The notes under the pieces: generated by a model
The model's database searches: none
What the model was told of the DNA's origin: nothing
Seen by the model: only the letters and a program-made list of their open reading frames with translations
Translations under genes and position numbers: made by a program
DNA from: Paraspadella gotoi
Taxonomy: Eukaryota; Chaetognatha
Direction of reading: 5' to 3'
DNA length: 64,000 nt
NCBI GenBank assembly: GCA_051294375.1
Contig: CM119267.1
Span: forward strand, 1,394,883 to 1,458,882
Shown here: one piece after another, positions 21,201-32,504 of the stretch
Position numbering within the stretch: position 1 is the stretch's first letter
How the letters are laid out: each line of letters starts with the position of its first letter

Positions 21201-21479
21201 ACATCAACTTAAAATTAGCTAATTTATTAAATTTTCATCTGTAAGAAATAGAAAGAAGAAAGAGTTGAGAAAATTTTTTAATAAATCAAGTAAATTATGA
21301 CTTTTTGTTTTTTCTATTTAAACTCACTTTCACTTGCATACTTTCTACCAACGCACAAATTTTTTTTTAATTCATCTATGAAATTATTTAAATAGTAGAA
21401 TAAATAGTAGGATGGTTTTAATTTTTTATTCACTTATAAAAAAAATTAATTAATTCATTAATTAATTATTAAATCAGTC

Positions 21480-21595
21480 TTTAAGTTCCGTCCCATATTG
21501 CATAAACTCAAATTATTCCGTGATTAGATCATATGGATTAGAATAAAATCTTGTGTGTGGGATAGAAAGTGTGTGATTGAGCGAGATATTAAGTT
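21480..21595 (-). repeat. Pearl-like internal block, reversed
   Basis: AAATCTTGTGTGTGGGATAG and GTGTGTGATTGAGC match the block in copy C1 at 7290-7330, showing a further fragment of the family inside the GC-rich-ended insert. Confidence 0.6.
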
Positions 21596-22399
21596 TTGCT
21601 GCACTTTCTTCTCAAAACCATCAGCCTTTCCTCAAAAAACGTGAGTTCATTGAGGGAATCTAAAACTAACAATTATTAATAAAATCTTAAATTGAAAAAA
21701 TTATTTTCACGTTAACAATAATTGAAAAAAAATGTATATTTTTTTTTGTTACATAAACACGTCTTGAAGATAGAGAGAGAGAAAGTAGAGGAAAGAGAAA
21801 GAAAAGAAAGAGAGAAAATGAAAAGATTAGAAAATGTCAGAGAGTAGAGAGAGAGAAAGTTGTGAGAGAAAGGAGAAAAGAGAGGATAACAGAACAGGGG
21901 AGATATTTCTAGATACAATAAATTGTCAGTATATTTTCTTATCTAAACTTTGCTCCTCTTAACTCGGCCCCTGGGGAGCCCTTTTTTGCTTCCCAGGGCG
22001 TTACCCCAGGGCGGACTTTTTTCCCAGGGGAGCCGCCAGTCCCAGGGGGTTCCCCCTGGGGCAAACATTTTGGTTATTAGGGGCGGCCCCCTCAATGACC
22101 ATTTTTGCTTGCTCCCCCTGGAATAGTCTGCCCCCTGGGGCCGCCCCTTAGAGGCCGCCCGCGGGCGGAGGATTTGGGATGATGACATATCTCAGATTGA
22201 GGGGGCGGCCGACGGACGACAAAGTGGAATTAGAGTCGGGATCTGCTAAAAGAGATCCGACTTAAAAACTCGCGGATTTTTTATCGTTTTCGTTAAAAAT
22301 TTTCAATTTTGTCGAATATTTTGACGAAAAAAATCTCTCGAGTATTAAAAGATTACGAAAGTGAAGGAAAGCATTTCTAGGAAATCGGGGCGGTTTTGT

Positions 22400-22475
22400 A
22401 GACGACGACTACGACGACGACAACGACGCAACAACGACGCGCAAGGATAACTTTCGCCGGTGAGTTCTTAATCAT
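22400..22475 (+). other. Candidate Asp-rich exon, copy 1 (degraded)
   Basis: After ttttgtag an irregular GAC run leads to AAGGATAACTTTCGCC and gtgagttc. The same exon in copy 2 (26591-26655) is cleaner; here extra bases break the poly-Asp frame. Confidence 0.25.
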
Positions 22476-22486
22476 ATTCCTCTTTC

Positions 22487-22815
22487 AGATTCAGATGTTA
22501 TTTTCGGACCCCTGTCTATAGATGTTTCTGTCTGCTCCTTGTTACAGATGGTTTTCCGTACCCTGTCTAATTGATTTTATATAAGCGCCTTAGTCTAGAG
22601 ATGTTATTTCCGTATACGCCTGTTCTATAGATGTTACATCGTGCCCTAGTTACAGATGTATTTTGTACCCCAGTCTATAGATGTTTATGTCAGCGCCCTT
22701 GTCTACAATGTCATTTCGTACCCCAGCTATATTATTTTACGTGTGCGCCTAGTCAACAGATGTTCATATTTTCGTACCCAGTTATAGATGTACGTCACGT
22801 GCCCTAGGTCTACAG
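22487..22815. repeat. ~53-bp minisatellite, copy 1
   Basis: Units contain TATAGATGTTAC and a second ACAGATGTTATTT half, so each unit is itself an imperfect dimer. About six units, more diverged than those at 26671-27005. Confidence 0.8.
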
Positions 22816-24090
22816 ATGGAACTTTTTAAGTTCCATCTCGTTCTCTTCTGATCGATTATTCTTCAATCGATTGAAAAAAAAAAAGAAATTTGCGAAGGAA
22901 TTAAAATTTTTATCTTCGACTCGGTTCTTCTTGGATTTTTCGCGCCTTTTTTTTTCTCTTTCGTGATCTTTTTCCGGAATTTTATTGTGAATATTAATTT
23001 AATAGGGAAATCTTAACCATTTAATTTTATACTTTTTAAGGTTTAACGTATTAATAAGTAAGTCATCATCCATACCCATCACGGTTTAACCAATTATCTC
23101 TCTCTCTCTCTCTCTCTCTGTCTCTATAGTTAGAAACAAAAACAATGAATTGATGCTTCGCTCTATTGAGATTGACGTTTATTCTCTGACAGAGCGACGG
23201 AGAGAGAAAAAAGAGGAGAAAAGAGGGGAAGAAAGAGGGGAAGAAAGAGATGAGGAAAGAGAGGAGGAAAGGGAGGAGGAAAGAGGGGAAGAAAGAGGTG
23301 TCTCCCTTTCTCCTCCCCTTTCTTCTCTTTCTCCTCCTCTCTACTTTCTTCTCTTTTCTCCTCTTTTCTCCTCCTCATCTTTCCTCTCACTTTCTTCCTC
23401 TTTTTCCTCCTCTCTTTCCTTCTTCTTTCTCTCCCCTCTCTATTCCTCCTCCTTTCTTCCTTTTCTCCTCTTCTCTCCTCTCTTTCCTCCTTTTTTGCTT
23501 GCTCTTTTACTCCTCTGTTTCTCACTACTCTCCCTCTTCTCCTTGCCTTCTTCCTCCTCTCTTGCTCGTCCTCTCTCTCTCTTTCTTCTCATCTTTCCTT
23601 CTTCTTTTCCTCCTCTCTTTCCTAACTCCTCCTCCCTTTTTCTCCTCCTCCTCCTCCTTCTTCTCTCTCTTTCTTCCCCTCTTTCCTCCTCTCTTCTTCT
23701 TCCTCTCTTTCCTCCTCCCTTTCCTTCCCTTCGTTTCTCTCTCGGCTTCTTCCCTCATGTCCTCCTCTCTTTCCTCCTCTTTGGCTTCCGCTGCTTTCTT
23801 CCCGTTTTCCCTCTTTGTTCTCTCTCTTTTCCTCCTCCCTTCCTCCTCTCTTTCCTCCTCTCTTTTCCCTCTTCCCTTTCTCCCTTTCTCTTCCTTTCCT
23901 CCTACTCTTTCCTCATTTCTCTTTCCTCCCCCTCTTTTCTCCTACCCTTCTCCTTCCTCTCTTTCCTCATCATCTTTTTCACCTTCTTCTTCCCTCTTTC
24001 CTCCTCCCTTTCTCCTTCTCTTTCCTGCATCTCTTTCTTCCCTCTTTTCCCTCTTCCTCCCTATTGAGCCGTTTTTTCCTCTCCTGCCCT

Positions 24091-24115
24091 NNNNNNNNNN
24101 NNNNNNNNNNNNNNN
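24091..24115. other. Assembly gap (25 N)
   Basis: Run of N exactly where the minisatellite switches strand composition. Confidence 0.95.
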
Positions 24116-24691
24116 GAAGGAAAGAGAGGAGGAAAGAGAGGAGGAAAGAGAGAAGGAAAGAGAGGAAGAAAGGGAGGAGGAAAGAGAGGAGGAAAGATAG
24201 ACAGATTTCGTTAGTCAGCTAAATATATAAACAATAAATTCATCCAGTTCTGATTTCATTATCTTAAATTGTATGAACGAATAAGAATAACTTAAAGTGA
24301 ACGAATGTCATTTCTGCCAAATTGTTGTTCTGCATTTTCTTCTGGTTCATTCCTAAACTCAGTTTTGGTTGTAAATTTAAAAACTCTGCGAACTTAAAGA
24401 AACTAAAATCGTAAACATTCACTTAGTACAGAAATGCAAAACACAAACGAAAGAAAAAGACCAAAAAAGAAAGAAAAAGAAAGAAAAAGAAAAAAGAAAG
24501 AAAAAAAAAAGAAAAAGAAATAAAAAGAAAAAGAAATAAAATAAAAAGAAAAAAGAAAGAAAAAGAAACCCAAATTGTGGCCTCGAAATTTTTTGGCGGG
24601 AAATCCAGATTTTAGAAGGAAATAATTTATAAAAATAAATCCTTTTACTTCTTGACGGAGAGAAATTTGGTTACGTTAGTGGGAAATGAGA

Positions 24692-24738
<47 letters not shown>

Positions 24739-25134
24739 AGAGGAGAAGAGAGAGAGAGACTGAGAAATTCGTTACAAAAACTCAAATCGACAAAACGCGG
24801 ACAAATAAATTTTTCTTTCGCCGATCGGAAGTCGAGTCTAGCACTCCGATATGCAAATGAGATTTTAATTGATGGATTTAAAGCCGAGGTCGAGTTTTTT
24901 CGTGGGAGATTTTCGGCCGGGGGGGCTGAGGAGTTGAAGAGATGAGGAGTTGAGGAGATGAATAGATGAAGAGTTGAGGAGATGAGGAGTTAGGGGATGA
25001 AGTTGAAGGATAAAGAACTTACAAAAATAAAGATGTAACATGTGAAGAAAAAGTGAGAAAGAGTGAACCAAATATTTCTTTTCTCTATTTAATCTTATTT
25101 TATCTTTTCTCAAAAAATGATCATTATATTATAT

Positions 25135-25170
<36 letters not shown>

Positions 25171-25804
25171 CTCTCTCACTCTCTCTCATCTCTCTCTCTC
25201 TCTCTCTCTCTCCATCTCTCCTCCCTATCTCTTTACTATCTCCCCCCCCTCCGCCTCTCGCGTCGAATTGAGTCTTAAATGTGATAATTAATCATTTCTC
25301 TGGTTCACGGGATCACGCTGTCACGTGAACACCTGTCAGGTGATAACTCTCTCACGTGATCTAATCACGATCCGAGTTTTTTCTCATATTTTCTCTCGTT
25401 TTTTTTTCTTTGTAATTAATAATAATTATAGTATTTATAGGAATTAATAATAATTATAATTATAATAATATAAGATAAGTAACATAAGTCTCTTAGGTTT
25501 TTTTTTTCCGATTATGAATAAGTTTATGTTTAAATACGAACTATAATTATAAAAGGATTACATCATTTTATAGTTGACGAACGAGTTCAAGTTTTATTGC
25601 TTGGGATTTCCTTTTTTTTGATTGCTTGGATGACCCTAGATTTCTCAGATGACCAACGATTGCTTCCCCGCCCTTTTGATTGACGATCCGCGTGAATTTA
25701 AAACCGAAAGACGATCACCTCACCGAGTGAACTCACCAAACTCACTTCGTCCCTTCTCCCTTTACTCACGAACTCATTCGCTCGATTGACTCACCACCGC
25801 GAAT

Positions 25805-25963
25805 CATAGTACAGAGGAGGAGGAAGAGGAGGAGGAGGAGGAGGAGAAAGAAGTGGAGGAGGAGGCTGATGAGGAGGAAGAGAAGGAGGAGGAGGAAGAG
25901 GAGGAGGAGGAGAAGGAGGAAGAAGAGGAGGCGAGTAAAGACGATGATGACGATGATAAAACG
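25805..25963 (+). CDS. Candidate Glu-rich exon of an unknown acidic protein
   Basis: A run of GAG/GAA codons ends ASKDDDDDDKT at 25963, followed by gtaggg. In copy 1 (18535-18700) the equivalent has acggaaggg, so the donor GT is lost and indels break the frame. Upstream TNDCFPALLIDDPREFKTER (25650 on) is open but not joined in frame. Low-complexity acidic exons are easy to imitate, so this is tentative. Confidence 0.25.
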
Positions 25964-26590
25964 GTAGGGATTATTCTTTTGATGTTTTTTCACCTAAATT
26001 TTTTTTCCCTTTTTTTCCTTTCCTTTTCCTTTTTAAAAGAATATGTAAGAAGCTTGGGAGTCGGTCGGTCGGTCTCAATGGCCTGTCTCGGTTAGGTTTG
26101 TTTCAATACGAATACCTAGAATCATACTAAATCGTTTTATTTTATATTTAACATACTAGTGATTGACTACGAGACTCGTCTCGCTTGTACAGTCACGTGA
26201 TCAGCGCGCGATTCGATTTAGTGAGAAGAAAGTGAACACTACACACCGTGAAAGTGAACAGTGAACAGTTAACAGTGAACGCTGTGAAAGTGAACTGGGC
26301 GCAACACCATTTTTTTATAATCGTTTCTTTTCAACATTTTTTTTCTCTCTTGAATTAATATTTTTATTCCGTCTTTCGTTTTTTAAATTAATTTCAACCT
26401 CAACGTAAATGATTTTAAATTCAAATGTTTACGAAATTAATACTAATAAAAAAAACTCGCGGATTTTTTTATCGTTTTTTACGTAAAAAATTTTCATTTT
26501 GTCGAATTTGACGAAAAAATCTCTCGAGTCATTAAAAGATACGAAAGTGAAGGCAAAGCATTTCTAGGAAATCGAGGGCGGGCTTTGTGA

Positions 26591-26655
26591 GACGACGACG
26601 ACGACGACGACGACAACGACGACTACGACGACGACGACAAGGATAACTTCGCCCG
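26591..26655 (+). CDS. Candidate Asp-rich exon, copy 2
   Basis: Eight Asp, then NDDYDDDDKDNFA, ending in front of gtgagttc. The upstream border reads tttgtgag here but ttttgtag in copy 1, which would be the better acceptor. It may belong with the Glu-rich exon 630 bases upstream, though the phases do not join directly. Confidence 0.3.
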
Positions 26656-26670
26656 GTGAGTTCATTAATC

Positions 26671-27005
26671 ATATAGTCTACAGATGTTATTTTCGGACCC
26701 CTGTCTATAGATGTTACGTCTGCTCCTTGTTAACAGATGTATTTCCGTACCCCTGTCTATTGATTTTACATAAGCGCCCTAGTCTAGAGATGTTATTTCC
26801 GTACGCCTGTCTATAGATGTTACATCAGTGCCCTAGTCTACAGATGTTATTTTGTACCCCAGTCTATAGATGTTATGTCAGCGCCCTTGTCTACAGATGT
26901 CATTTCGTACCCCAGTCTATATATGTTACGTGTGCGCCCTAGTCAACAGATGTCATATCGTACCCCAGTCTATAGATGTTACGTCAGTGCCCTAGTCTAC
27001 AGATG
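26671..27005. repeat. ~53-bp minisatellite, copy 2
   Basis: Six units, each with CTACAGATGT, GTACCCCAGTCTATAGATGT and GCCCTAG. The sequence after the array carries GGAACTTTTAAAGTTCC, a perfect palindrome (27006-27022). Confidence 0.85.
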
Positions 27006-27433
27006 GAACTTTTAAAGTTCCATCTCGCTTCTCTTCTGATCGATTATTCCTTCAACTCGATTGAAAAAAAAAAGAAATTTGCGAAGGAATTAGAATTTTA
27101 TCTCGACTCAGTTTCCTCTTGGATTTTTTCGCGCCTTTTTTTTCTCACTTTCGTGAATATTTTTACGAATTTTATGTGAATATAAATTAAGGGAAATCTT
27201 AAACCATTTAATTTTATACTTTAAGTTTAACGTATTAATAAGTAAGTCCATCATCCCATACTCCATCACGTTCAACCAATTCGCTCCTTCGATCTTCATT
27301 CGATTTAAATATTTTTTTCTTCGATTTTTAATGAGATTTTATTTTTTTTATTGATCGGGATGTTTTCTTTTTTTTTCCTTTTTTCCCTTTTTTTCCAAAT
27401 TTCAATTTCTTTTCACAATCTCACTCTATCCCT

Positions 27434-27848
27434 NNNNNNNNNNNNNNNNNNNNNNNNNNNNNNNNNNNNNNNNNNNNNNNNNNNNNNNNNNNNNNNNNNN
27501 NNNNNNNNNNNNNNNNNNNNNNNNNNNNNNNNNNNNNNNNNNNNNNNNNNNNNNNNNNNNNNNNNNNNNNNNNNNNNNNNNNNNNNNNNNNNNNNNNNNN
27601 NNNNNNNNNNNNNNNNNNNNNNNNNNNNNNNNNNNNNNNNNNNNNNNNNNNNNNNNNNNNNNNNNNNNNNNNNNNNNNNNNNNNNNNNNNNNNNNNNNNN
27701 NNNNNNNNNNNNNNNNNNNNNNNNNNNNNNNNNNNNNNNNNNNNNNNNNNNNNNNNNNNNNNNNNNNNNNNNNNNNNNNNNNNNNNNNNNNNNNNNNNNN
27801 NNNNNNNNNNNNNNNNNNNNNNNNNNNNNNNNNNNNNNNNNNNNNNNN
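27434..27848. other. Assembly gap (415 N)
   Basis: Run of N just right of the duplicated unit. Reading frames running through it have no meaning. Confidence 0.95.
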
Positions 27849-28185
27849 AAAAAAAGTAAAAAATAACCAAAACATTTGGAGAAAAAAAGAAACATAGAAG
27901 AAAAAAGTCAACAAATCTCACGGGTCGACGATTCACGCGACTCCCCTCAAAAACTATTTGAAATGTTTCTTTTTTCACAAAAAATCACGTGAAAGTCAAA
28001 AACGAGAGTCGAAGTCTTTGTTATGATTTTAAATGATTTTCTTTTTTTTTTTTTAAAACTTGAGTCACGTGACGTCAACGATGAGGATTCTCGTTGTTTT
28101 TATTCTCCTTTCTAAATAGTTTGCTCTTTTATTTGTTTATTTACGTATTTTATTGTTTACTTATTTGTTTATTTCTTTCTTTATT

Positions 28186-28273
<88 letters not shown>

Positions 28274-31200
28274 TATTTTTTATATGAAATATAAAAATTA
28301 TCCATTCATTAAATAAATAAGTTATCTTGCCCCTGTATTTTCATTTCATTTAAATAAATTCATTCATAACCATAAAACGTGATATCACCTTACAGTTGAG
28401 TCTCTCCCAAATCTACTTCACCAACTTTAAGTAAATCCAACCTTTCACTGAAGCCCCGACGATCCAATGGCTCAGAGAGAGAGAGAGAGAGAGAGAGCGG
28501 GAGGCCCACCCAGGAACTATTCAGTTTTCTCTCTTCTTTTATCGCTATCTCTGTCTCCATCTTTTCCTCTATCTCTTTTTCTCTATTATCTCTGTCTCCA
28601 TCTTTTCCTCTATCTCCATCACTCAGTTTCCGTTATCTCTCTCTCTCTCTATCTTTCTCCTTCCCTTTTTCCTTCACTTTTAATTTGCTCCATCTCTGTT
28701 TAACTTTCTTCCAAAGCTCCATCCCCATTGGTTGACCAAATTTCCATCTCCGGATTTTATTTTTGATTTTTAATTTAATCTAATTAAATTTACGTAAATC
28801 TTCATCTCAAAATCTTTGCCACGGGCCAAATCACTTGTCCCTAAATCCCTCTCGCTAAATCTCTTTCTCTTATTTCCCTAAATCAGATTCCGCCTCACAA
28901 AATCTCTTTCCATCGCTCTTTCTTTCCTCTCTCTTTCTTCATCCCATTTCCCGGCACCAAATCCCTTCTCTTCACCAAATCTCTTTTTCTTATTCCCCAA
29001 ATCTCTTTTTTCTCCTCCTTCACGAGCGAATACAAATCGTTTCAAGAGAAAGAAAATAAAACAGAAGACGACTCAAAATCTCAAAAACTCAAAAACTTAA
29101 AAACTCAAAAACTCAAAAACTTAAAAACTTAAAAACTTAAAAACTTAAAAACTTAAAAACTTAAAAACACAAAAACACAAAAACACAAAAATACTAAAAT
29201 ACAAAAACTCAAAAAACTCAATATTCAAAATCTCAAAATCGAAAGAAAAATGTGAAAAGCGGAGAAAACTATTGGTTTTTTTTTCATGCAATTTTTTTTT
29301 TGTTTCTTTCTGTCAGACTAGGGATTTTCGTCTCAGCTTTGTGGCATTTTCTTGGAAGAACAAGATGGCATTTGCTGGTAAATGTTGTGGTGTATTTTGG
29401 CGATGTTTGCAGAATAAATCATAATTCGGGAATCTTCACTAAATTAAGAAAAAAATTTGGAACAAGTTTAGTTTCTGTTGGCAGATGCAAGGGAGACTGA
29501 CAGATGCAAGGGTGACTGACAGAAGCAAGGGAGACAGACAGATGCAAGGGAGACTGATAGATGCAAGGGAGACAGACAGATGCAAGGGAGACTGACAGAT
29601 GGAAGGGAGACTGACAGATGTTGCTCAAAATATTTTTATCAATTTATTACAAATCCTAAAAAAAAGAAGATTTGGCCAAAGTTTAATTGATTCACAAAAT
29701 ATTTTTTTGTTCAACATTATGAGGATTTCATTTTCAGTCGCTTCTTTTTCTCTCTTGTGAATTTACGATGAACATAAATTCAATTTCTAATAAATTTCAT
29801 GAAAAAATTTATTAAAAAAAAGTTTAAAAATAATAAAAGAGAATAACTGAAAATTAATTAAACGAAAGATGATCCGAAAATTCTTTGACTTTGAAGCAGG
29901 AGAGAGAGGGAGGAGAGGAGAGAGAGAGGAGAGAGAGAAGGAGAGAGAGAGAGAGGAGAGAGAGAGAGGAGAGAGAGAGAGAAGAAGAGAGAGAGAGAAA
30001 GAGAGAGATAATAGAAGATAGACATCAGCCAGACTCAACGTGTGAATTGCTTGTAATCTATTTCTTGTCAGAAATATTAAATGTACGAAGATTAGCAAGA
30101 AAATTTGTTTGTACATAGAGTAGATACTAAAAAGGGTCTCATCAGTATCAAGTGAAATAGACAAAAAAGTAATTTTTAAGGAAATATCCTTTAACAAGAA
30201 AGGTCCTTCCAATGTGTTGCGCAGCTGTGACTTTTATTTCCGAGTGATCACGTGACTATGGACGAGTTAATGACGCTGGATGGATAATTGGACATACGTA
30301 CAGACTTATTAACAGGAATTCAGTTTGAAACAAAAACAAACAAAAAAACAAAACAAAACAAACAAAAAACCTAAATCTTCTTTTTTTCCTTCGAGTGGAA
30401 AAAAAATTCGAGAAACAAAAGAAACGAATTTTTTTTCTTTTTTTTCCCTTTTTCCCTTTTTTTTTCTTCTCCAAAATTTACGCTCGAAATTTTTGCTCGT
30501 TTTTTCTTTCTTATCTTTTGCTTTTTTTCTCTTCCTTTTTATTTCCTTGTTCCATTTTCCTTCATTCCTCTCCTTTTTCCTTCTTCTTTTCTTTTATTCT
30601 TTCTTCCTTCTTTTTTTACTTCTTTATTTTTATTTTCTCTCCATTCTTACTAAGGTTTGCATTAACTTCACAAGCTACATACTTTGTTTTATTTTCATTC
30701 TCCTTTTTCTTCCATTTTCACACCCGCTACATTTTTCTTTCCTCCCTTTCTCTTTCACACTTTGCCTTTCCTCTCTTTTTTCCTTCTTTATTTTCCTCTT
30801 TCCTCCCTTCTTCCTCCCTCTTTTCCTTTTTTGCTTCTCCCGTAAAAAAAATCTTCGTTGCCACCATTTTTCAATTGCTTTTATCTCTCCTTTCCCCGAT
30901 TCCTCTTCCTCTTCCTTCTCTTCCTCCTCCTCCTCCTCTTCATAGCCATTTAGTATCGAGACTTTTGGTTTAAATCGAGAAAATTGGAAAGAAACACGAA
31001 GACGTTTTGGGAAAGGAGGAAGGGAGGAAAGGAAAAAGTGAGGGAGGAAGGAAGGAAAGGAGAAAGTGAGGGAGGAAGGGAGGAAAGGAGAAGGTGAGGG
31101 AGGAAGGGAGGAAAGGAGAAGTGAGGGAAAAAGTGGGTGAGTGAGAACGCGAACGGGAGAAGGGAGGAGAAGGGAGGAAGAGAAGGGAGGGAGGAAGGAG

Positions 31201-31460
31201 GAAAGGAAGAATAGTGAGGAGGAAAGAGAAGTAGGAGGAAGGAAACGTGGGGAGGAAGGGAGGAAGGAGAAAGTGAGAAAAAAAGGAGAACCTGCGGGAG
31301 GAAGAGGAGGAAATCGAGGAGAAAAGGGGAGACCGAGGGGAGGAAGGAGGTAGGGAGGAGGAGAGAAAGGAAGGAGAAAAGAGGTGCGGCGAGGAGAATG
31401 AGAGGAAAGAGAACGCTAGAGAGAAGGAGAAGGAGAAAGGAGGAGAGGAGGAAAGCGAGA
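27849..31460. other. Gene-poor stretch of simple repeats
   Basis: Holds (CTTT)n at 28175-28275, an R2 fragment (28290-28340), CT-rich and A/T-rich low-complexity sequence, an AAAAACTTA-type array (29075-29215), a 19-bp array (29482-29620), GA tracts (29900-30010), T-rich sequence (30370-30940) and GGAGGAAAGG purine arrays (30990-31460). No exon is supported. Confidence 0.6.
29482..29620. repeat. 19-bp minisatellite, seven copies
   Basis: Unit AGATGCAAGGGAGACTGAC with one or two substitutions per copy. Confidence 0.9.
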
Positions 31461-31462
31461 AA

Positions 31463-31661
31463 GTGGAGGAGAAGAAGGTGAGAGGAAAGGAAAAAAAGAA
31501 AGGAAAAAAAGGTGATAATAAAAAAAATTACGGTCGAAAGAAGATTGAGGAGGAGGAGAAGAGGGAAGAAGGGTGGAAGAGGGAGGAGGAGAGGAAGATG
31601 GGAATGAATGAAGATTATGAGTTCGAGGACGAAAACGGAGATAGGCGAAAGCGTGAAAAAT

Positions 31662-31697
<36 letters not shown>

Positions 31698-31771
31698 GAG
31701 AGAGAGATGAAGGAAGAGGAGAGAGAGAGGAGGAGAGAGAAAGGAGAGAGAGAGAGATCACCTTGAGTTGA
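31463..31771 (+). CDS. Possible Glu/Lys/Arg-rich coding segment
   Basis: Open frame with NEDYEFEDENGDRRKREKS between purine arrays. The central 25 residues are less repetitive than the flanks. It could be part of an exon of a charged protein, or compositional noise. Confidence 0.15.
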
Positions 31772-31910
31772 ATTTCAGCATGTTATGTGAATCTTTACTA
31801 GTGAGGTTTTACGCAAATACACACCTATAAAAAATATAGATTAAATACTACAGAAGAACTTCCAAATGGAGGGTTTGCAATGTTTTCCCCAACTACATAT
31901 ATTAGTAAAT

Positions 31911-32260
31911 TTATAATATATAACTGGCCGAGCGCCTGAGGCCGTCGTTGTTTTCCTTTCTTGACGGCGAGGGCTCCATCTTCTTTGAAAAGTTTGTCGT
32001 AGCGTGAAAGGTTCGGTCTCTTCTTATTGGGAGTCTGTGGTTTGTCGATAATAAACTCCAGTCACAACATTTAAGTTCAGTAGAAGCATAAGCTTCACGG
32101 TGTGAGAATTTAGACAGTGGATTCAATACAAAAATGGTCAGTATTTATACAGGTCAATCGGATCATCGGTTCATTTTCCCGATGGCTTGAGGCCCCTCTT
32201 CTCATTGGCCCGTTCCGATGGTGATTCATCCAATGAGCGATTCCTTGGTTGATTCCATCC
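31911..32260 (-). mobile_element. LTR-retrotransposon-like promoter fragment
   Basis: On the minus strand CCAAT-type motifs (about 32195-32240) precede CTGTATAAATACTG (about 32153-32140), a good TATA box, then about 160 bases of leader and an ATG at 31979 opening MEPSPSRKENNDGLRRSASY. This order suits an LTR plus the start of a gag-like frame. I find no second LTR or clear primer-binding site. Confidence 0.3.
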
Positions 32261-32304
32261 GAGTCGCGGATCTGATTCCGTTTCTGGTTCTAATTCCATT
32301 TTCG

Positions 32305-32404
<100 letters not shown>

Positions 32405-32504
32405 CAACTGTATATTAGTAATTTGTTCAAGATATTTAAAACAGAGAAGTCTTAGTTGACGAAAAACTTGATTTATATTTTATAACAAACAATGTAGTCA
32501 ACTT

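Larger units (their letters stand above)
20062..22186. mobile_element. GC-rich-ended insertion with 8-bp target duplication, nested in C2
   Basis: The C2 sequence is interrupted between two copies of AGATTGAG (ending at 20061 and starting at about 22187). Both ends of the insert, 20080-20290 and 21960-22170, are strikingly GC-rich and full of CCCCCTGGGG-like palindromes, while the middle is AT-rich and holds repeat R2, an 18-bp tandem array and a reversed pearl-like block. No transposase is visible and the ends are not a simple inverted repeat. An 8-bp duplication occurs in hAT and some other superfamilies; I cannot assign it. Confidence 0.5.
19215..22262 (+). mobile_element. Pearl/HINE-like element, copy C2, ~3 kb with nested insert
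   Basis: Starts ACAAGTTTGATAGCAACAATG then CGGATCTGCCGACG, and ends GTCGGGATCTGCTAAAAG with GATCCGACT. Two or three ~160-bp internal repeats (motifs TTTCCATCTAGACAAG, CACACACAAATTTCATTCC) lie at 19585-19890, followed by a (GACG/GACA)n tract at 19895-19975. The empty site is present in the second copy of the surrounding duplication near 26450, so both ends are fixed to within an A run. Confidence 0.75.
15760..23095. repeat. Tandem segmental duplication, copy 1 (interrupted by a transposon)
   Basis: 15760-19214 matches 23115-26450 and 22263-23095 matches 26451-27270, in the same order and orientation, apart from an inverted purine block. The intervening 19215-22262 is a transposon. Differences between copies are mainly one- to few-base indels in homopolymers, with some scattered insertions in copy 1. 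No coding exon is certain. Confidence 0.85.
23096..27270. repeat. Tandem segmental duplication, copy 2
   Basis: Starts with a CT tract and TATAGTTAGAAACAAAAACA as copy 1 does near 15770 and carries the whole unit without the transposon. From 23300 to 24090 the purine minisatellite reads as pyrimidine, then returns to purine after a 25-N gap (24091-24115). Confidence 0.85.

Noticed and set aside
23150-24200. 305- and 316-codon open frames
   Set aside because: Pyrimidine-rich minisatellite translated as Ser/Leu/Phe/Pro; crosses an N gap.
27351-27978. Open frames across 27434-27848
   Set aside because: They consist of N bases; the gap carries no information.
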